Notes under the pieces: generated by a model
What the model was told of the DNA's origin: nothing
The model's input: the letters and a program-made list of their open reading frames with translations, nothing else
The model's database searches: none
Shown here: one piece after another, positions 48,046-58,432 of the stretch
Layout: every line of letters begins with the position of its first letter
Position numbering within the stretch: position 1 is the first letter of the stretch
DNA from: Gnetum montanum
Taxonomy: Eukaryota > Streptophyta > Gnetopsida > Gnetales > Gnetaceae
Reading direction: 5' to 3'
Length of the DNA stretch: 64,000 nucleotides
Assembly (NCBI GenBank): GCA_015680685.1
Contig: MNCI01020989.1
Location: 148,410-212,409 of the forward strand
Translations under genes and position numbers: made by a program

Positions 48046-51000
48046 CATCCACTTATATTTTGTTTTCCTCTTTCGTTTATCATTATACTCCGACTTATAA
48101 TTACATCCACGCATTACACTTAAACCACAAAAACAAACCAAAACATTTTACATTGCCATGTCGTGTTTGCAATTAAACTCAAAATCAAAAAAAAATTGTA
48201 TACATGAAATGATGTACAAATACAAGAGTTAACTGGTTTCGTTCATCTCAATTTACAATTCCCGTATGAATCTAAGTCAAAAACAAAAAAAAACTAAACA
48301 AACAAAACTAAACATCTGGGGCGGGAGGGTCGTCCTCTTTAGACCCGCTGGCATCATGGGCCCCCGCTTCACTGGGACCAGCTTCATAGACATCGTCACT
48401 ACCTTGATCCTAAAAATTCAAAAAGAGATAATCAACATAAGAATAAGAGAAAGATGAAATTCCAAACAATGGGCAACGAATGAAGATCATAATGACAAAA
48501 TGCTTACCGTAGGGGATCCCCCTAAGCTGAATTCCAGTCAGTGAAGGATTTCCTCTTCTGAGACACTAGTCCAGTCGGTCCCATCAAGGCCTAGGTTGAC
48601 ATCTATCAAGGCCTTCTCCTTGTCAACTGCTGACCAGGTAGCATGCTTTAAAGGGAATTTGCCCACAGATACCTCCCCAGAAGTAGTTGTAATCACCCTT
48701 GTAGGCAATTCCATCTCGACAGTTATGTTTTGAGCAAAAGTATCAAATGCAGAGCGCAAACCTAGACCCTCCACAAACATTTCCAATTGAAGCTTTTCAA
48801 TGGATAATTCTTTCAACGATTTCTTATAATGATGTTTGTGGTTCTTTTCATCCTGACCCCATTTGCGTACCTTGGAAGCAAAAGCTTTCCAATCTTGACA
48901 CTTGAGGTTCAGTAAGTCTATTTGAGCCTTACGCTCTACTAGTCTCCGTGTCAGTGACGCGTGATGATTGAGCAAATTCAAATACCTGGTATACGTGACC
49001 TCAGAGGTCTGCTAAGAGCAATCACCGCTTAGTTTAGCGGAGGCGAACTCATACCGAGCCTTTAGATCATCACGCTCAACTAACAACTCGGAAACTTCTT
49101 TCTCCTTTGTTTGAATCTGCAACCACAACTGTTCGATGGAACGCCTATAGGTCCATAGCGATTTGGCGTTGTGAACAAGACCCTCTGCCACTTTCTCATA
49201 AACTAGCCTGGGCACCTGCTCGACTTCTGAGGATAATGTAGGCAAATTCTCTATGTTAACTATCTTAGAAGGATTCCACCTCAGTTTGGCACCTATTCAC
49301 ACAAAAACAACAAACGCTAAAGTGACAGAAATAGGGGGTGAAGCTTTAAAGCTGCAAACATCTCAAAATATATATACCTATTTCAGGGTGGACCTCCTGG
49401 ATTCGTTCAACAACTTCCTCAGTGATACCAGCCACAAAATCCATTTTACTTGACATCTCTATCCAAGTAAATGGCCCATGAGTACAAGATGGACTAACCT
49501 CCGCAGTCCTTTCAGGGGGAACCATCTTCATGGGTACGTCTAGCCGTATCATCCTGGTTTCGCTGCTTTCATCTGAAAGATGAAAACACAAAAGTAAAAT
49601 GCCATGGAAATAACAGCTAACGAAGCAACATAAAATAAAATAAAAAAAATACCATGTTCTTTGTCCCCTTCTAGGGGTTCGCCTAAGTCCAGCTTTCCCT
49701 TGAGGATGCTACGAAACATTTCATTGAGACCACTCTAGTCGTCAACTAGTTCGGTCTTCATGGTGTCCTCCTGTAGCTCCTCCATTTTTTCTGCCTCATC
49801 CTTGCCAACCTCTTCCTCATTGTTCAATAGCTCCATGTTAGTTTCCTCCTCTTCAGTAATCGTCTCTAATTCTTGCCTCCTCACTTCTCGAATCAAGTCT
49901 GAAGACATCAATAACATGTAAGTGGTCAAAGTAAAAATTATGAATATAACGAAAACCATAAAGCAATAAGTGTACTAAGTTTACTTACCTTGGGAGGCAT
50001 CTTGAATCGTATGCGCTTAACTCGTGGCTCGTTCACATTAGAGGCCTCCTCGGTTGAACGTTCATGCTTTTTCAGCTTCGACTTGGCCTTGCCAATGGTC
50101 TCTTTGATGACCCGTTCTGCTCTTCTCGTAGTATAGGGCACATCGTCTGGTTCCAACCCCACACTATCATGTGTGTGGATTGAGGTACCAGATGATCCCC
50201 TTGTCGTGATAGAGATGGATTCATCAATTCCCTCAGGCGCATCCTGGGACTTGGCTGTTTCAAACAAGTGGTTGATCCACGGGCAAGATAATTGACCTCG
50301 ATCCCATAGAACATACTTGTTGTCTACACGAACCACCAAAAACTCAGCTAAGCGGTGAAGATAACTGGAAAAGAAGGTGAAACTAAAGTGGGACTGCGCC
50401 TCAACATTCGAGCGTAATCGCACTATCTCTTTATGCAGGCCCGACAACAAAAATTGGGCCCAGTTATTACGCATGCCGGTTTCTAGGACGGTGCGCATAA
50501 TACGTACAGCTTTGACCCCAAGACTCCACACCTGGGAAAGGGATTTAGGGAATACCCACACCCTAAACAGAGGATATAATTCATTCACCTCCTCAACCTT
50601 TACCTTCCCCTACATAGGGAATCCCTTGGCACCCTTGGCAACACCCAACCAGTCCTCTAATTCATGAACCGTATGGAACTCTTTATGAGCCCAGTCTAAA
50701 ACTACATTTATACCATCTGCCGGTACACCAAACAAGTTTGAAAAGAATTTAGGTGATAGATGGAAAACTATCTTAACACCCTTAATCTAGCTGCTGTAGT
50801 AAAAGACAGACTCATTGAAGGAATCCACGATCCCGATCATTTCTGCTACTGACACATCGGGGCTCGGGGTCGTAAAGAGCTCCATGAGGTCAACATCGTC
50901 TAAACAACAAATGATGGAGGGCAGGGCATGGGTACGTAACCATTTTTGAGCCTTGCTAACCTCCCTAAACTTCATTGACAAGGTAGTCTCAGTTCGTCCA

Positions 51001-51467
51001 GTTGTGACAGCGTCTCCGCCAGGAGGGACATCAACTGTAAATATAATTTGAAATCATCATATCAATATAACCCCCATCAATTGAACAAACACGTTAGCAC
51101 ATCTAGAAAATACTGTCACTTACCTTCAGTAGTGGACTTGGATGTGCTACCCAAGTCAGAGTCACGACGAAAGATTGCTTCCTTAGGTGACCAATCCTCA
51201 TGCAACCATCCACGAGCTTGGAACATTGTGAACACCCTAGAGAACCGCTTGTGGAAGTGGATGATATCACCTTGAGTTTGAGCTAATACAGCTCCATGAA
51301 GGGTGGGACCTGCCATGAAGGTCTCTATGGCGGTACGAGCTAGAGCAAGCCCATCATCCTCAACGCATGTCCCGTCTGGGTTAACTTTAGGCCTACAAAC
51401 AAACGGATGTCAAAATAGAAGCAAATGCCAAACGATGAAAAGAAACAACAAGCTTAAATGATCTTAC

Positions 51468-51917
51468 CTATCCACCCGGTACACTATGCCAGGAGGATTC
51501 TGGAACAGCGTGTGCGCACGCGCAGCTAAAAATAAAGTGTTATTGAGGTAGCCCTATCCTTGTAGCAGTTGGCCCCACACGCGCACTAATGGACATGTAG
51601 ACCTAGGCCTGCTGGAAGAACCTTCCTCATTTACAAGCGGCCCCTCGTCGATGTCTTCCATGAAGACCACAACACCCTTCACAGCTCCCGGCAGCATGGC
51701 CTCAAGCACGCTTCATGTCACCAGTTCACACAGGTGTGACCAGATAACCACTTTGAACGTGTCCAGCATGAAGGCCAAGAATTCACACGTACCTTCTCTG
51801 AACCAGATCCCATTGTTGTCAACAGTTAGGTCCGGGATAGGTTCATCAGGCTCAATGGGGCCAAACCATGTAAGTACCCCAACTAGCTCGACAACCAAGA
51901 GAAAAGGTTCAGTGTCT
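51468..51917 (-). other. FCP1/NIF-like HAD pseudophosphatase domain (exon 2 of the antisense gene)
   Basis: PFLLVVELVGVL (51907-51872) aligns with the strand that carries the DxDxT/V nucleophile in FCP1/SCP phosphatases; both Asp are replaced (E and V). FREGTCEFLAFML and FKVVIWSHL (about 51800-51733) resemble the R-PG-x-x-EFL and V-x-W-(S/T) motifs. CPLVRVWGQL, NNTLFLAARAHTLFQNPP and the end (51600-51470) resemble the L-x-x-L/V-W, NTL-x-V-DD and NP motifs, with DD replaced by AA. The pattern is from memory of the family. The fold is likely; activity is unlikely, because the lost acids are not explained by C-to-T decay alone. Two stops also interrupt the exon. Confidence 0.5.
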
Positions 51918-51959
51918 CTGCAGGCAACCAAAATGCCACTATAAATCAGCCATACAAAA

Positions 51960-52560
51960 CTTTATGTTATAGGCCGACACTTAGAAAAAATTACTATTTA
52001 TGCCCGGCGTATACGCTGCCTAACCCAGCGTATACACTGTCAAAATTGTTTACACTCTACCTAACATAGCGTATACGCCTCCGAACAAACTGTTAACCCT
52101 CAGCGTATATGCCGCCAAAAACCCTCAGCATATACGCCGCCAAAAACCCTCAACATATATGCTGCCAAAAACCTCCAGCGTATACGCTGTGTAAACAATA
52201 TATGTTGTGTAAATAGTCTACGCTAAACACTGTGTAAATAGTCTACGCTAGACGCCATGAGCAAACAATCAGCGTATACGCTGATAAAATCATCTATGCT
52301 TCATGCCAGAAATTTGTTTACGCTGTGCATTGATAAAATAGATTACGCTACAAACAACTTAGGCTATGTGCAGTATACGTTCAGCGTATAGAAACTGTCT
52401 ACGCTATATGTCTACCCTATTTGTTTACACTGACTGTCTACGCTGGGCATCATATGCCAAGGAAATTGTCTACGCTAACTATCTACACCAAGTGTATACG
52501 CCAAAACCCTCTACACTGACTGTTTGCGTTAAGAAAATGGTACATATGAAAATAACTAAT
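51960..52560 (-). repeat. GCGTATACGC cluster in intron 1 of the antisense gene
   Basis: At least 15 words such as CCAGCGTATACGCTG and GTCTACGCTA. Perfect palindromes near 52003, 52068, 52179 and 52270. Here the motif is usually followed by TG rather than CCCA as in the LTR. The cluster explains why intron 1 is far longer than the others. Confidence 0.88.
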
Positions 52561-52712
52561 AGAGACAGGATCAGAGCCTACCTGTGTGAAGATCCAGGCC
52601 ATAATTGAACCCTTGGCCTGGGCAGACATTGCAGCTTGGCCTCGCTCTCCTTTGCGAAGGTTAGTTTAGGTCCCTTCCTCCCCTGGCCTTCCACTTCCTT
52701 GCCTTTGCCCAT

Positions 52713-53014
52713 CGCAGCGTCCTCTACACTGTGATTAACAGGTTTATGCTGAGCATTGAAATCGTTTACGCCTACGCTGAGCCTCTATCTTGAGTTGGAG
52801 TCTACACTGACACTAAGTTGGGGCGTCTACACTGATGCTTTGACCTCTACGCTCTGTGTTTATGCTAGGGTTTGGGTGCTTACGCTTACACTCAGGGTTC
52901 AAGTCTCTTACACTTACGCCAGGTCATCTACGCTTACGCTCAAGATTATGCTTATGCTCGAGAGTACGCTGCAAATTCAATGTAGTAACAAATGATGGCC
53001 CCCCCCTTTATATA
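52713..53014 (-). promoter_or_regulatory. Promoter and 5' leader of the antisense gene
   Basis: On the minus strand TATATAAA (53014-53007) is followed by a G run and, about 295 bases later, by the ATG at 52712. A (GGC)n run of six units lies just upstream (plus strand GCC units 53022-53039). The leader (52980-52713) carries several AGCGTAGA/AGCGTAAA words, the half-sites of the LTR palindrome. A start of transcription near 52980 is expected. Confidence 0.6.
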
Positions 53015-53039
53015 ACGCTTCGCCGCCGCCGCCGCCTTC

Positions 53040-53220
53040 CGGTTTGCCTCTTTTTGCATTTTTTTATTCATTTTAGTCAAAATTTGCTTAAAAAATAAAA
53101 GAAATGAAAAATATATATATATTTAATACAAAACAAGTATCACTACATCCCGGTTCCCCTGTAAGACCCAACATCATGTATTCGCACCAAACATTTCAGC
53201 ACAAACTCTCTCGTGTACAT
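53040..53220. other. Spacer upstream of the antisense promoter
   Basis: AT-rich DNA with a short (AT)n run near 53113. No ORF and no repeats seen. Confidence 0.5.
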
Positions 53221-53224
53221 TATG

Positions 53225-53455
53225 TGGCCTAGTATGGCCTTAAACTGCCATGTTGGCCCGGTAAGGCCTTAAACTGCCACATACAAATCCCCGTGGCCCG
53301 GTAAGGTCTTAAACTACCACATGCGGCTTGGTAAGGTCTTAAACTACAACATACAAATCCCCATGGCCTGGTAAGGCCTTAAAATGCCACCTGCGGCCTG
53401 GTAAGGCCTTAAATTGCCATGCGTCCCGGTGTGACGATAAACTACCATTTTGCAC
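53225..53455 (+). repeat. Minisatellite array 2 (GGCCTTAAACTGCCAC core)
   Basis: About seven units of GGCCCGGTAAGGCCTTAAAC followed by TGCCAC, with spacing alternating around 30 and 40 bases (the longer ones carry ATACAAATCCCC). It sits between the antisense promoter and the start of the RT frame. Confidence 0.9.
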
Positions 53456-53471
53456 GTGCACACAATTTAAC

Positions 53472-56400
53472 TTGCCTAAGAACATGGAAAAATACTCATC
53501 ACCTCATTCTACTCTCTGCTTATTGGCAAGAGCAAGCCCAATGGATTGTCAGCATCTATCCACACCGTTAATCATCGATGGACCATACGGAAAGATCACA
53601 AGGGACATTGACATAAATCTCATCCACATAAGTTCATCAATGGACGATGCAGTCCTAGCCTCAACACAGCAAACACTAGATGACTAGAAAGGTATGACGA
53701 AGCCCCTCGACATAGAAGCTAAAAACATTACCGAAGACCCGTTGACCAAAACCCCCATCACCATGCCCGATGGAGAATTCAAAATGTTAAAACGAAGTAC
53801 ATTACTACAACCTCAACTAGCCAAAGACCTAGAGAATGTGCTTAGGGACAACATAAAGGTATTTTCTTGGTCATACACGGACATGCCTGGGTTGGACCCT
53901 TGAATCGTCCAGCACAACACTATCCTTGATCCAAAATTGAGGCCAGTAAAGAAAAAAGCACGAAAGGTTAAACCCGAGGTGGCATTGGCAGTTCGTAATG
54001 AGATCACCAAACTTTATCAAGCTGGTTTTATTCGAGCTGTTGATTACGCCAAATGGGTATCCAACATGGTCATTGTCCTGAAGAAGAACAGAAGCATTCA
54101 CTTATGCATTGACTTCCGGGATCTCAACGTTGCAATCATAAAAGATGATTTTCCCCTACCTAGCATAGATCAACTTGTCGACTCAACCGTTGGGCATGCC
54201 CTATTATCTTTTATGGATGGCTTCTCGAGATAAAACCAGATACGTATTAACCTAGAGCATCAGCTTCGGACTACCTTTATGACACCATGGAGAACCTTTT
54301 GTTATACAATGATGTCCTTCGATCTCAAAAATGATGAGGCCACGTATCAAAGGGCAATGACATTCATCTTTAGCGATTACATGTTACACTCGCTCAACGA
54401 CTATGTGGAAGACATTGTGGTTAAATCAAAGACATTGGAACAACACATACATGATCTTGACCTTGTATTAAAACATTGTTTAAAATATGAACTGAGACTT
54501 AACCCAAAGAAATGCGTCTTTGATGTTAAAACAGGTAAAATGCTTGGATTCATAGCCTCAGAAGCAGGGATACGAGTAGACCCCGATAAGGTTAAGGCCA
54601 TAACAAACTTAAAACCACCTGGCAACCTTACTGAACTTCGAGGTCTACAAGGTAGACTACAGTTCATCAGAAGGTTCATAGAAAAACTAACAGATAAATT
54701 AAAACCTATGAATCACTTGTTGCACAAAAATGTCCATTTTGAGTGGACTCCATAGTGCCAGGAAGCGTTTGATAATATTAAAGCGGCACTTACCCAACTG
54801 CCCACGATTTATCCACCTCAAAATGATAAACCATTTTACATCTACCTCGCAACTTCAGATTCATCAATCGCATCCATGCTTTTCCAGAAACAAGATAATG
54901 GAACCGAGGTCCCTGTCTACTACTTGAGCCATGCATTAGTAGGCCATGAGAATAAATACAACGACGTAGAGAGGTCATGTTTAGCCTTAGTCTTTTCTCT
55001 AAAGAAATGGTGACATTACCTCTTCCACAATCAAGTTAACATAATCTGTAAGGATAATGTGCTCAGAGCCATCAAAAGGAACATTTACAAGACAAGTTGG
55101 ATAGCACGTTGGAAAGCCATGATAGCTGAGTTTGACCTACATTACATAGCGCAATCATTAGTTAAGGGTCAAGCCATAGCAAATCAAATGGCCGCGTCAC
55201 CAACACACGATTAAGCAACAACAGAGCCAGAATTCCCGGATGAGAATATAAGCACAATAGACATAGTGCCTGATGACTACGACGCCATTCTAAACTTTGA
55301 TGGAGCATCCACCTCTCGAGGGGGAAGTGTTGCTGCTATCATCACCTATCCCTCTGGGGAGATCAGACCCTTTGCTTATCGTTTCAACTTTCACTGTACC
55401 AACAATATAGCAGAGTACGAAGGTCTCCTTAGAGGTCTCGCAGTAGCACTGGCTTCAGAAATCACACGACTTGTGATTAGAGAATACTTACAACTGGTCC
55501 TAAACCAAGTCACAGATATTTATACATGCAAAGCGCAACATTTACAACCATACTGTGACTTGGCAAAACACTTAATGAGGCGATTTTCAAACATCGATGT
55601 GCAACACGTCTCTAGAAACGACAATACCATCGCAGATGCACTAGCCACATTAGCATTAAACATATCACCTAACATGTTCCATACACTGCCAAGCTCCATA
55701 ACCAGTTGTACTGAACCAATAACTGATGTCCTTGATACGTTACCAATAGCATCCGTTAGTACAACACACGCGATAGAATGGTATGATGACTTAAAAGAGT
55801 ACCTTCTACGTGGTGAAACACATCTAACGAATGCACAAAAAGACGTAGTACGAAAATGTTCTAGGCAATAGGCATTGGTAGGGGAAACCTTGTGTCATCG
55901 ATCCTACGAAGGTATATTGCTAACATGCGTTAGTAGTACTGATGCCGAAACCATCATTGAACAAGTACACGACGGACTATGCAAAGGACATATAGCACCA
56001 AAAGCAATGGCAACGAAGATTAGACGCTTAGGTTATTATTGGCCGCACATGAAGTATGACTGTCTTTCCAAGGCCAAAACATGCAATACCTATCAAAGGC
56101 ACAGTAATCTAATCCATGTCCCACCAAATGAGTTGCATATGGCGCAAATCACTTGGCCCTTTCAAAAATGGGGGTTGGACCTTATCAGCCCAATAACACC
56201 CTCATCTTCTACAGGGCATAGCTTCATCATAACCACAAGAAAATATTTCACGAAGTGGGTAGAAGCTATTCCCCTTCAAAAGACTACATCTAAACATGTG
56301 TGCAATTTCATTCTCGAAAACATTGTAACCCGTTTTGGCATTCCCATGACAATCATCACTGACAATGGGCCACAATTTAGCAGCGCCGAAACCAAAACCT

Positions 56401-57011
56401 TTTGTGAAAGTCTAGGGATCAAACACTCATTTTCATCCCCTTACTATCCTCAGAGCAATGGACAAGCAGAGGCCACGAACAAAACAATCATTGCAATACT
56501 CAAAAAGATGCTTACCCAAAGCAAGTGAAGATGGCACGAGCAATTGGTATACGCATTGTGGGCATATCGTACTACACATCGGACTTCAACAGGTAAAACA
56601 CCATATAGCCTTGTTTATGATTCAGAAGTTATCTTACCTCTAGAATTGGAGGTACCATCTTTAAGAATCACATATTCTGAACTCCTCAATGAAGAACAAA
56701 ACAATGACCTGTGCATCATTGACCTGGACTCGGTAGAGGAGGAACGCATGCGTGCACTCGATCAGATTGAGTGGTACCAAAAACAACAACGGTAGTGCCA
56801 TCAGCATGACATTCATAAGTGCCCCATCAAAGAAGGTGACCTTGTACTCAAGGCAGTTCGGGAACACCCGGAAAAATTCTTAGCCAACTGGGAAGGGCCC
56901 TACTTGGTCACCAAAGCATATGACAACAGAGCATTCAAGTTAGCTGATACGGAAGGGAATGAGCTTGCAAATCCAACCAATTACTCATTCCTGAAGCCAT
57001 TCCATGTCTGA
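53472..57011 (+). pseudogene. Element C pol frame: RT, RNase H, archaeal-type RNase H, integrase
   Basis: A single frame of 1,180 codons (to TGA 57009) with about nine stops and no frameshift. RT: FSWSYTDMPGLDP, VIVLKKNRSIHLCIDFRDLN, DFPLPSIDQLVDSTVGHALL, FMDGFSR, then NDYVEDIVVKSKT (54397), where YVDD has become YVED. RNase H 1: 54760-55210 (VYYLSHALVGHENKYNDVER). Archaeal-type RNase H: LNFDGAST (55287), NNIAEYEGLLRGLAVAL (55402); the third Asp is lost (REYLQLV where GDSQLV is usual), while DNTIADALA is kept. INT (from 55875): WGLDLISP, ITDNGPQFSS, SNGQAEATNK keep D, D and E; the zinc finger has CNTY for CxxC; WEGPYLV is the GPY module. The Tat lineage is clear. Confidence 0.92.
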
Positions 57012-57420
57012 ACATAGTCAGGTACGTGCGAGTCCTGGGATCATGACTATAAACTGATACCACATCTCGTTCTGGAATCATGACGGTAAACTGATACCAT
57101 AGAACAGTTCTAGATTATGATAATAAATTGATACCACAGCTCATCCTGGAATCATGATGGTAAACTGATACCATATAGTGTCTGCAATGATGATAAACTA
57201 GCACCCATCCAGCACAACAGTAAACTGCCACAGTCTCACTTACCAGAGTCCGCTAAGACTATAAACTGGTTTGCCTCTTCACGGTCTACTAAGATTAGAA
57301 ACTAGCAACGTACCATCTACCACGACACTAAACAGGCAATGTCCAATGGGTTATGACATAAAACTAACCCATGATAGTCTGCTAAGACTATAAACTGGCA
57401 AGTTCATTTTTGGTTCCTCA
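57012..57420 (+). repeat. Minisatellite array 3 (ATGACGGTAAACTGATACCA core)
   Basis: About eleven units of ATCATGACnnTAAACTGATAC or AGACTATAAACTGG directly after the pol stop. The core is related to arrays 1 and 2 by (T)TAAACTG/A followed by (A)CCA. Unit length 25-40 bases, decayed. Confidence 0.88.
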
Positions 57421-58420
57421 ATCCACGGCCACATTCAAACTTCATCAGAATCGTTGTACTGCTCGCCATCTGCCGATCTTACCAACATTGCCTCCATTCA
57501 TATACAGTGCCTAAACTCTCATCTGATACCATCTTTCATCAATTGCTATTTAAGTCTAAGCTCGCTTGCTCACTAGTGGTTTTCTTATCTTCTTGAAGTT
57601 GCATTTACAGGATGACACTCAGAGGTATTCGTACAAGAATGCACTTTGTCATAAGCAGCAAGATGAGGCAATGTTCACAGCACACGTGGCAAGACTAAAT
57701 CAAGCCATTCACTAGTACATCCCCATTTCCCACTACATTTCCTACCTATTCATCAACATACTCTACTCAGCCACACCTCTGATACACCCAGTACACTCAA
57801 AACTTTGAGCATACCGTTGCGCACTGTAACACCTTTAAGCAGTTGCAACACACAATGTAGCACTTGAGCGTGAGTACAAGATCAAAACAAAGCTTCTTCT
57901 TGACAACAAAAAACGTCTCTTCCCACAAAAAATACAAGACGAGACGACAGTTGTCTTGAAAACAAATACTCATGTAAAAAACAATCAAGCGACATCCCGT
58001 TGCATGGCTTTGGCTCTCCGCCAATAGGCTTTCCCCTAAAACAAGGGCCCTGTTCCTCCAAAGAATGCAACACATCATCACGTAGCTTTGGTCTTTCCAA
58101 CAAGTCCTCTTGAACACTAACCAAAAGTCTTGTTCCGCCAAAGGATGCACACCTCATGTCTTGATTCCGAGTCTGCTAAATAATGGCTATTGACAAGGAT
58201 CAGCATGATACACACCAAAGCATCCCCTTTACCAAGCACAATCCCTTGGTCAGTTACCGATCCCCACAATCCCCATTTTCCTACCAGTTACAAATTTCAC
58301 TTTCCCAATCCTATGTACTACGGAGTCAAGTGGCAAAAGACAATGCATTTATTGAGTTGCTTATGGTGGTTTGCACTTCTTTGTCGACGCTTCTTGGGTC
58401 GATTCCTCCAAGCGTCAACA
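57421..58420 (+). other. Element C 3' noncoding region
   Basis: No coding signal on the plus strand. A minus-strand open frame (57797-58150, 117 codons) lacks any known motif. It covers a duplicated passage: CCTGTTCCTCCAAAGAATGC (58050) and CTTGTTCCGCCAAAGGATGC (58129) with similar flanks about 79 bases apart. I regard it as noncoding repeat. Confidence 0.55.
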
Positions 58421-58432
58421 AAGAGGGGCCAA
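58421..58432 (+). other. Element C polypurine tract
   Basis: AAGAGGGGCCAA ends at the 3' LTR start (TGAAACACC, 58433). Confidence 0.75.

Larger units (their letters stand above)
48308..52712 (-). pseudogene. Antisense eight-exon gene inside element C
   Basis: Read on the minus strand: exon 1 52712-52582 (ATG, MGKGKEVEGQGRKG), 2 51917-51468, 3 51392-51124, 4 51034-49989, 5 49898-49653, 6 49572-49378, 7 49292-48508, 8 48409-48308 (ends APDV, TAG). All seven introns are GT-AG (donors GTAGGC, GTAAGA, GTAAGT, GTAAGT, GTATTT, GTATAT, GTAAGC); intron 1 is 664 bases, the rest 75-98. Phases match at every junction except exon 4/5, which is one base short. The CDS is 3,224 bases, about 1,075 codons. 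Domains in order: FCP1-like fold (exon 2), a transposon-protein-like block (exon 4), a basic stretch KAKSKLKKHE with KRIRFK (end of exon 4), an acidic stretch (exon 5) and coiled coil (exon 7). Seven nonsense codons make it a pseudogene now. Nuclear action is a guess from the basic stretch. Confidence 0.85.

Noticed and set aside
53225-53455. CRISPR or satellite locus
   Set aside because: Seven decayed units with two spacer lengths inside a retroelement; better described as a minisatellite.
57797-58150. 117-codon minus-strand ORF in the element C 3' region
   Set aside because: It covers a duplicated noncoding passage, and a second overlapping frame is equally open; no motif.
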